Source: CAVSIS01 sp963814875 (lineage in GTDB: Bacteria; Acidobacteriota; Thermoanaerobaculia; Thermoanaerobaculales; Sulfomarinibacteraceae). Taken from it: 33,009 nucleotides of DNA. The stretch spans positions 1 through 33,009 of the forward strand of contig CAWFFJ010000002.1 of assembly GCA_963814875.1 (NCBI GenBank), read 5' to 3'. The notes below the pieces were generated by a model, which did not search any database, had not been told where the DNA came from, and saw only the letters and a program-made list of their open reading frames with translations. The translations under genes were made by a program, and so were the position numbers. Positions 30,829-33,009 of the stretch are shown one piece after another; the stretch's first letter is position 1; every line of letters begins with the position of its first letter.

Positions 30829-31082
30829 CGCCGCCGTCCCTCCTCGACCAGCTCCCGCACGTTCACGGGGTCCCTCACCTCGGCCCTCAGGTTGCGGAGG
30901 GCCGCTCCGAGCGCCGCCAGGTCCGTTGCGTCGTCATCACCGACCGGAACCAACCGCGCCACGGCCCGACCATGCCGGGTAATCGTGATCGACCGCCCGG
31001 ACTCGGCGGCCCGCAGCAGCTCGGAGAGCCTGTTCTTGGCCTCGAACGCGCCGATTTCGATGGTCTCGCCGTGCGAAGGCAT
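30825..31082 (-). CDS. Antitoxin, Phd/YefM family (partner of the PIN toxin)
   Basis: This 85-residue protein has the Phd/YefM N-terminal DNA-binding fold: IGAFEAKNRLSELLRAAESGRSITITRHGRAVARLVP (about 10-46). The C-terminal half (about 50-85, acidic then ending VRELVEEGRRR) would wrap the toxin. Such antitoxins repress their own promoter, more strongly with bound toxin. The ATG has GGGAG 8 bases before it. A promoter with good -35 and repeated CTAGCT lies directly upstream, a probable operator. Confidence 0.9.
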   Translation of the reverse strand: MPSHGETIEIGAFEAKNRLSELLRAAESGRSITITRHGRAVARLVPVGDDDATDLAALGAALRNLRAEVRDPVNVRELVEEGRRR

Positions 31083-31101
31083 GGGCGATCTCCCAATATG
31101 A

Positions 31102-31132
31102 CTAGCTTAAACATCTAGCTGAATCGTGTCAA
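31102..31132 (-). promoter_or_regulatory. Promoter and candidate operator of the VapBC-like pair
   Basis: On the minus strand TTGACA (31132-31127) and TAAGCT (31109-31104) are 17 bases apart: a perfect -35 with a modest -10. CTAGCT occurs twice (31102-31107 and 31115-31120), 13 bases apart start to start, over the -10 region, where the antitoxin could bind. Confidence 0.6.
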
Positions 31133-31170
31133 GGCGTCACGCGCTCCGATAGGATGGTCCGCCGTCAGGG

Positions 31171-31800
31171 TCATGGCAGCACAATGGCGTGGGCCTCGCG
31201 GACGAAGAACGCCTTGCACTCCTCCCAGTCGAAAGGTACGAGCATTCTCGGCATCGGCTCCCGATCCGCATCGTCGAAGTAGGTCAGGCTCTTCAGCACG
31301 TGGTAGGCGTTGAGCCGGCCTTCGCCGTAGCGCTGCGGAAGCCACTCGAAGCACTGTGTCAGGGAGAGGTCGCCACGCAGAATGGTGTACAGGTCGACGA
31401 AGTCCTTGCGACTGCCCCTGCTGGAGATCGCCACCAGCTTCATGAGCGCGATGTCCCGCGGGTGGGCAATCTCAAAGAAGAGGAACGGCAGGCCGGGAAA
31501 GAGGAAGCTGTCCGGCACCGAGAAGAACGACACCTTGACTGACTCGACCAGGGCGGTCAGCGTGCGAGGGTCCTCCTGGAGCACCTCGACGACGCCGGCC
31601 CGGGTCAGGGCCTGGTAGAGGTCGGCGGGGAAGAAGGCGCTCGCACGGAAGAAGTCGAAGTCCTCGGAGACCCGATGGCCGAGCTGAAGTGCCAGCCCGG
31701 TGCCTCCCGCCAGCGTCCAGTCGTCCAGATCGTGTTGTTTCAGCGCCCCGAGCCTCTCCAAGACGTTTCGGCTTCCGGTCGGGAGTACCTTCTCGTGCAT
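31171..31800 (-). CDS. Nucleotidyltransferase toxin, AbiEii/AbiGii family
   Basis: This 209-residue protein has the AbiEii nucleotidyltransferase core: LAGGTGLALQLGHRVSEDFDFF (30-51), with the Gly-rich strand-loop and Asp47/Asp49 that bind metal. AHPRDIALMKLVAISSRGSRKDFVDLYTIL follows, a conserved segment of the family. AbiEii toxins transfer nucleotides, for example to tRNA acceptor ends, and serve in phage defence or stasis. The ATG has AAGGAGGGG before it, and the first 61 bases overlap the end of the upstream XRE gene, so production depends on the regulator being translated. The combination resembles known XRE-AbiEii toxin-antitoxin pairs. Confidence 0.9.
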   Translation of the reverse strand: MHEKVLPTGSRNVLERLGALKQHDLDDWTLAGGTGLALQLGHRVSEDFDFFRASAFFPADLYQALTRAGVVEVLQEDPRTLTALVESVKVSFFSVPDSFLFPGLPFLFFEIAHPRDIALMKLVAISSRGSRKDFVDLYTILRGDLSLTQCFEWLPQRYGEGRLNAYHVLKSLTYFDDADREPMPRMLVPFDWEECKAFFVREAHAIVLP

Positions 31801-32276
31801 TCCGTCCCCTCCTTGGCGAGCATCTCCTCCCAGAAGGTCCTGGTTCTGGCGGACACCAGGCGAGCCGCTGCGACCAGCTCGAGGAACCGATCTCGACCCA
31901 GGTCGGCGATCAGTCCGTGCAGATCCTCGAGCGTACCGTACTCAAGCACCCTCTCGACCACCCACAGCGTGTTCTCCTCGAAGTGCCGCTCCGTCAAAGG
32001 CACGTCCCAGAACAGCCGACCGAGCCGGTCGACCAGATCGGACCGCTTGAGTCGCGCAGCCTGCCGCCGTCGCGGAACCAGCCGCACCTCGAGCTCGCAG
32101 CCGAGGGCGGTCGCCAGCTTTCGCAGAGTGTAGACCTCGAAGCGGGGCCAGCCGTTTTCGTAGCGCGAGAGCGTAGCCGCCGAGGTGTCCGCCCGACGGG
32201 CAAGCTGCGCCAGCGTCAGACCGAGCTCCCGACGCCGCTCGCGAAGCTGGACGCAGAGCTGGGGTACGAGATCCAT
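31740..32276 (-). CDS. XRE-family regulator/antitoxin paired with AbiEii
   Basis: This 178-residue protein has an N-terminal helix-turn-helix of the Cro/C1 type (about 8-60: LRERRRELGLTLAQLARRADTSAATLSRYENG). The C-terminal region (about 95-165) contains HFEENTLWVVERVLEYGTLEDL and FLELVAAARLVSARTRTFWE. The Phe-Glu-Glu-Asn-Thr-Leu-Trp stretch is a feature I associate with regulators encoded beside AbiEii-type nucleotidyltransferases. It probably neutralises the toxin and represses the operon. No ribosome site precedes the ATG at 32276; instead a -10 box lies six bases upstream. A perfect palindrome covers that box. Confidence 0.88.
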   Translation of the reverse strand: MDLVPQLCVQLRERRRELGLTLAQLARRADTSAATLSRYENGWPRFEVYTLRKLATALGCELEVRLVPRRRQAARLKRSDLVDRLGRLFWDVPLTERHFEENTLWVVERVLEYGTLEDLHGLIADLGRDRFLELVAAARLVSARTRTFWEEMLAKEGTECTRRYSRPEAETSWRGSGR

Positions 32277-32280
32277 TGAA

Positions 32281-32310
32281 TTATCATATATGATAACTTT
32301 TCGCGGTCAA
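32281..32310 (-). promoter_or_regulatory. Promoter with perfect palindromic operator; leaderless start of the XRE/AbiEii operon
   Basis: TTATCATATATGATAA (32281-32296) is an exact 16-bp palindrome. On the minus strand, TTGACC (32310-32305) and TATGAT (32288-32283) are -35 and -10 boxes, each 5 of 6 to consensus, 16 bases apart. Six bases separate the -10 from the ATG, so the mRNA should start at the start codon. The palindrome covers the -10, ideal for repression by the XRE protein. Confidence 0.75.
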
Positions 32311-32480
32311 GCCTTGCCGACAGGAATCAGGCGAGTCCATGTCATCCCGGCGTCAACTCGTTGTCACGGTCAAACGCCGCTGGGGGCTCCGGGTTCAGGC
32401 TGCGGGCGGCAGGGCGCGGGGAGCCGGGATCGGGACGCCAGTGCGTTGCCGGCCCGAATGCCGAGCCCAACCCACGAGCC

Positions 32481-32500
32481 CCTCTCTGTGCTCTGTGGTT
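32481..32500. repeat. Short array of CTCTGTG units
   Basis: CTCTCTGTGCTCTGTGGTTT: two CTCTGTG heptamers, the reverse complement of the ACCACAGAGCACAGAG type found scattered in many environmental genomes. The surrounding stretch 32311-32508 holds nothing else I can recognise. Confidence 0.45.
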
Positions 32501-32508
32501 TTCCCGCC

Positions 32509-32634
32509 TCACTCCTGCGGGCCGAGCATGGTCTCGGGCCGGACGATAGCATCGAACTCCTCGCCGGTCATGAGGTCGAGGGCGACCGCCGCTTCGCGCA
32601 GGGTGGTGTGGTCCGCGTTGGCATTCTTGGCGAC
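32509..32634 (-). pseudogene. Relic of a fumarase/aspartase-superfamily gene (C-terminal end only)
   Basis: The last about 42 codons of this frame read AKNANADHTTLREAAVALDL followed by MTGEEFDAIVRPETMLGP. That is the characteristic C terminus of class II fumarase and aspartate ammonia-lyase (TLKEAALELG...EEFDxxVxPexM). Upstream codons in the same frame (toward 32739) bear no resemblance to the family, and the catalytic GSSxMPxKxN loop is absent. It is therefore a leftover of a gene whose 5' part was lost, not a functional enzyme. The intact stop codon suggests fairly recent loss or slow decay. Confidence 0.65.
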
Positions 32635-32843
32635 CGCACCTCGCAGCTGTCGGGTGCCTCGAGCCCGCCACGCGGCCCCGAGCGCGGTTTTGGCGGAGCT
32701 TTGGGGTTTCTTCAAGCCTGGCCTCGTCGCGGTCCCCATCCTTGAGAGTGTTCAGTGTCGCGACATCACCAGTGGGGTCGGCCGACCTCGCCCAACCACC
32801 CCGGCCGGCAAACGCCACCCGGGGCGAGCCAAGGAGGCACGTC

Positions 32844-33009
32844 ATGCATCGTCGAATCGTCGTCACATTCTGCCTCGCGATCCTGCTGGCCGCCGGCGCC
32901 GCGCTCGCGGCTGGCACCGTCGAGGAGGTCACGTTCTACTCCGAGGCCCTCGGGACGGACCGGGCGGCGCTCGTCTACCTGCCTGAGGGCTACGAAACGT
33001 CTGGCGAGT
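32844..33009 (+). CDS. Secreted esterase/alpha-beta hydrolase, start only (runs off the window)
   Basis: The 55 visible codons begin at an ATG with AAGGAGG 6-7 bases before it. Residues 1-23 are a Sec signal peptide (MHRRIVVTFCLAILLAAGAA, cut near LAAG). The mature start TVEEVTFYSEALGTDRAALV followed by YLPEGYETSGE matches the N terminus of esterase-D/enterochelin-esterase-like hydrolases, in which the bound strand is followed by YPVLYLLHG. The catalytic Ser, Asp and His lie beyond the edge and cannot be checked. The protein is probably periplasmic or exported. No regulatory site was recognised in 32635-32843. Confidence 0.75.
   Translation, partial: MHRRIVVTFCLAILLAAGAALAAGTVEEVTFYSEALGTDRAALVYLPEGYETSGE

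Overview
The window is very GC-rich, with dense genes, many GTG starts and many 1-4 base overlaps between neighbours. Gene content points to a Gram-negative-type, respiring soil or sediment bacterium: aconitase, an ECF sigma/anti-sigma pair, a secreted Ntn-hydrolase, a ceramide-type cassette and queuosine genes. The intergenic DNA is full of short 7-9 bp tandem arrays (CACCAAGA, GCAAGAC, GGTGAGAA types). Together these suggest Acidobacteriota (Thermoanaerobaculia/Holophagae-like). That placement is inference; no rRNA or universal marker set is present.

Layout. (1) 58-1966, minus strand: ECF sigma factor, tandem zinc-finger anti-sigma factor and a membrane protein, behind a classic GGAACC-N16-CGTT promoter. 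(2) 2229-5400: Nfu-type Fe-S protein, a PerR/Fur-like repressor on the minus strand with a candidate operator, then radC, a sugar-nucleotide epimerase and a lipoprotein-like DUF4920 protein. (3) 5690-8714: a complete ECF-type vitamin/metal transporter with two fused ATPases, an S-like membrane protein, and a T-component fused to a THEP1-like NTPase. (4) 8734-9941: an FNR-type box, a shortened NapH-like Fe-S membrane protein and a Crp/Fnr regulator. (5) 10726-14983, minus strand: a degenerate GGDEF-like protein, a patatin-like protein without its serine, and aconitase. (6) 15351-16769: an FAD-linked oxidase with its own terminator. (7) 17158-21522: Mut7-C RNase, RNase III, UvrC, QueE and QueD. 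(8) 21630-25144: an epimerase-family reductase, a serine palmitoyltransferase-like enzyme and a GNAT-fold acyltransferase, which together look like a bacterial ceramide pathway. (9) 25273-29966: DHH phosphoesterase, penicillin acylase family protein, TsaB and RimI. (10) 30409-32276, minus strand: two toxin-antitoxin modules, VapBC-like and XRE/AbiEii. (11) 32509-33009: a relic of a fumarase/aspartase gene and the start of a secreted esterase.

Most notable points: the probable three-gene ceramide cassette; the EcfT-THEP1 fusion; a recurrent promoter-to-start layout (TANNNT, six bases, then the start codon) that predicts leaderless mRNAs for five genes; an FNR box that matches the recognition residues of the regulator beside it; and a dispersed repeat family that lies just upstream of several genes and, at one, contains the start codon.
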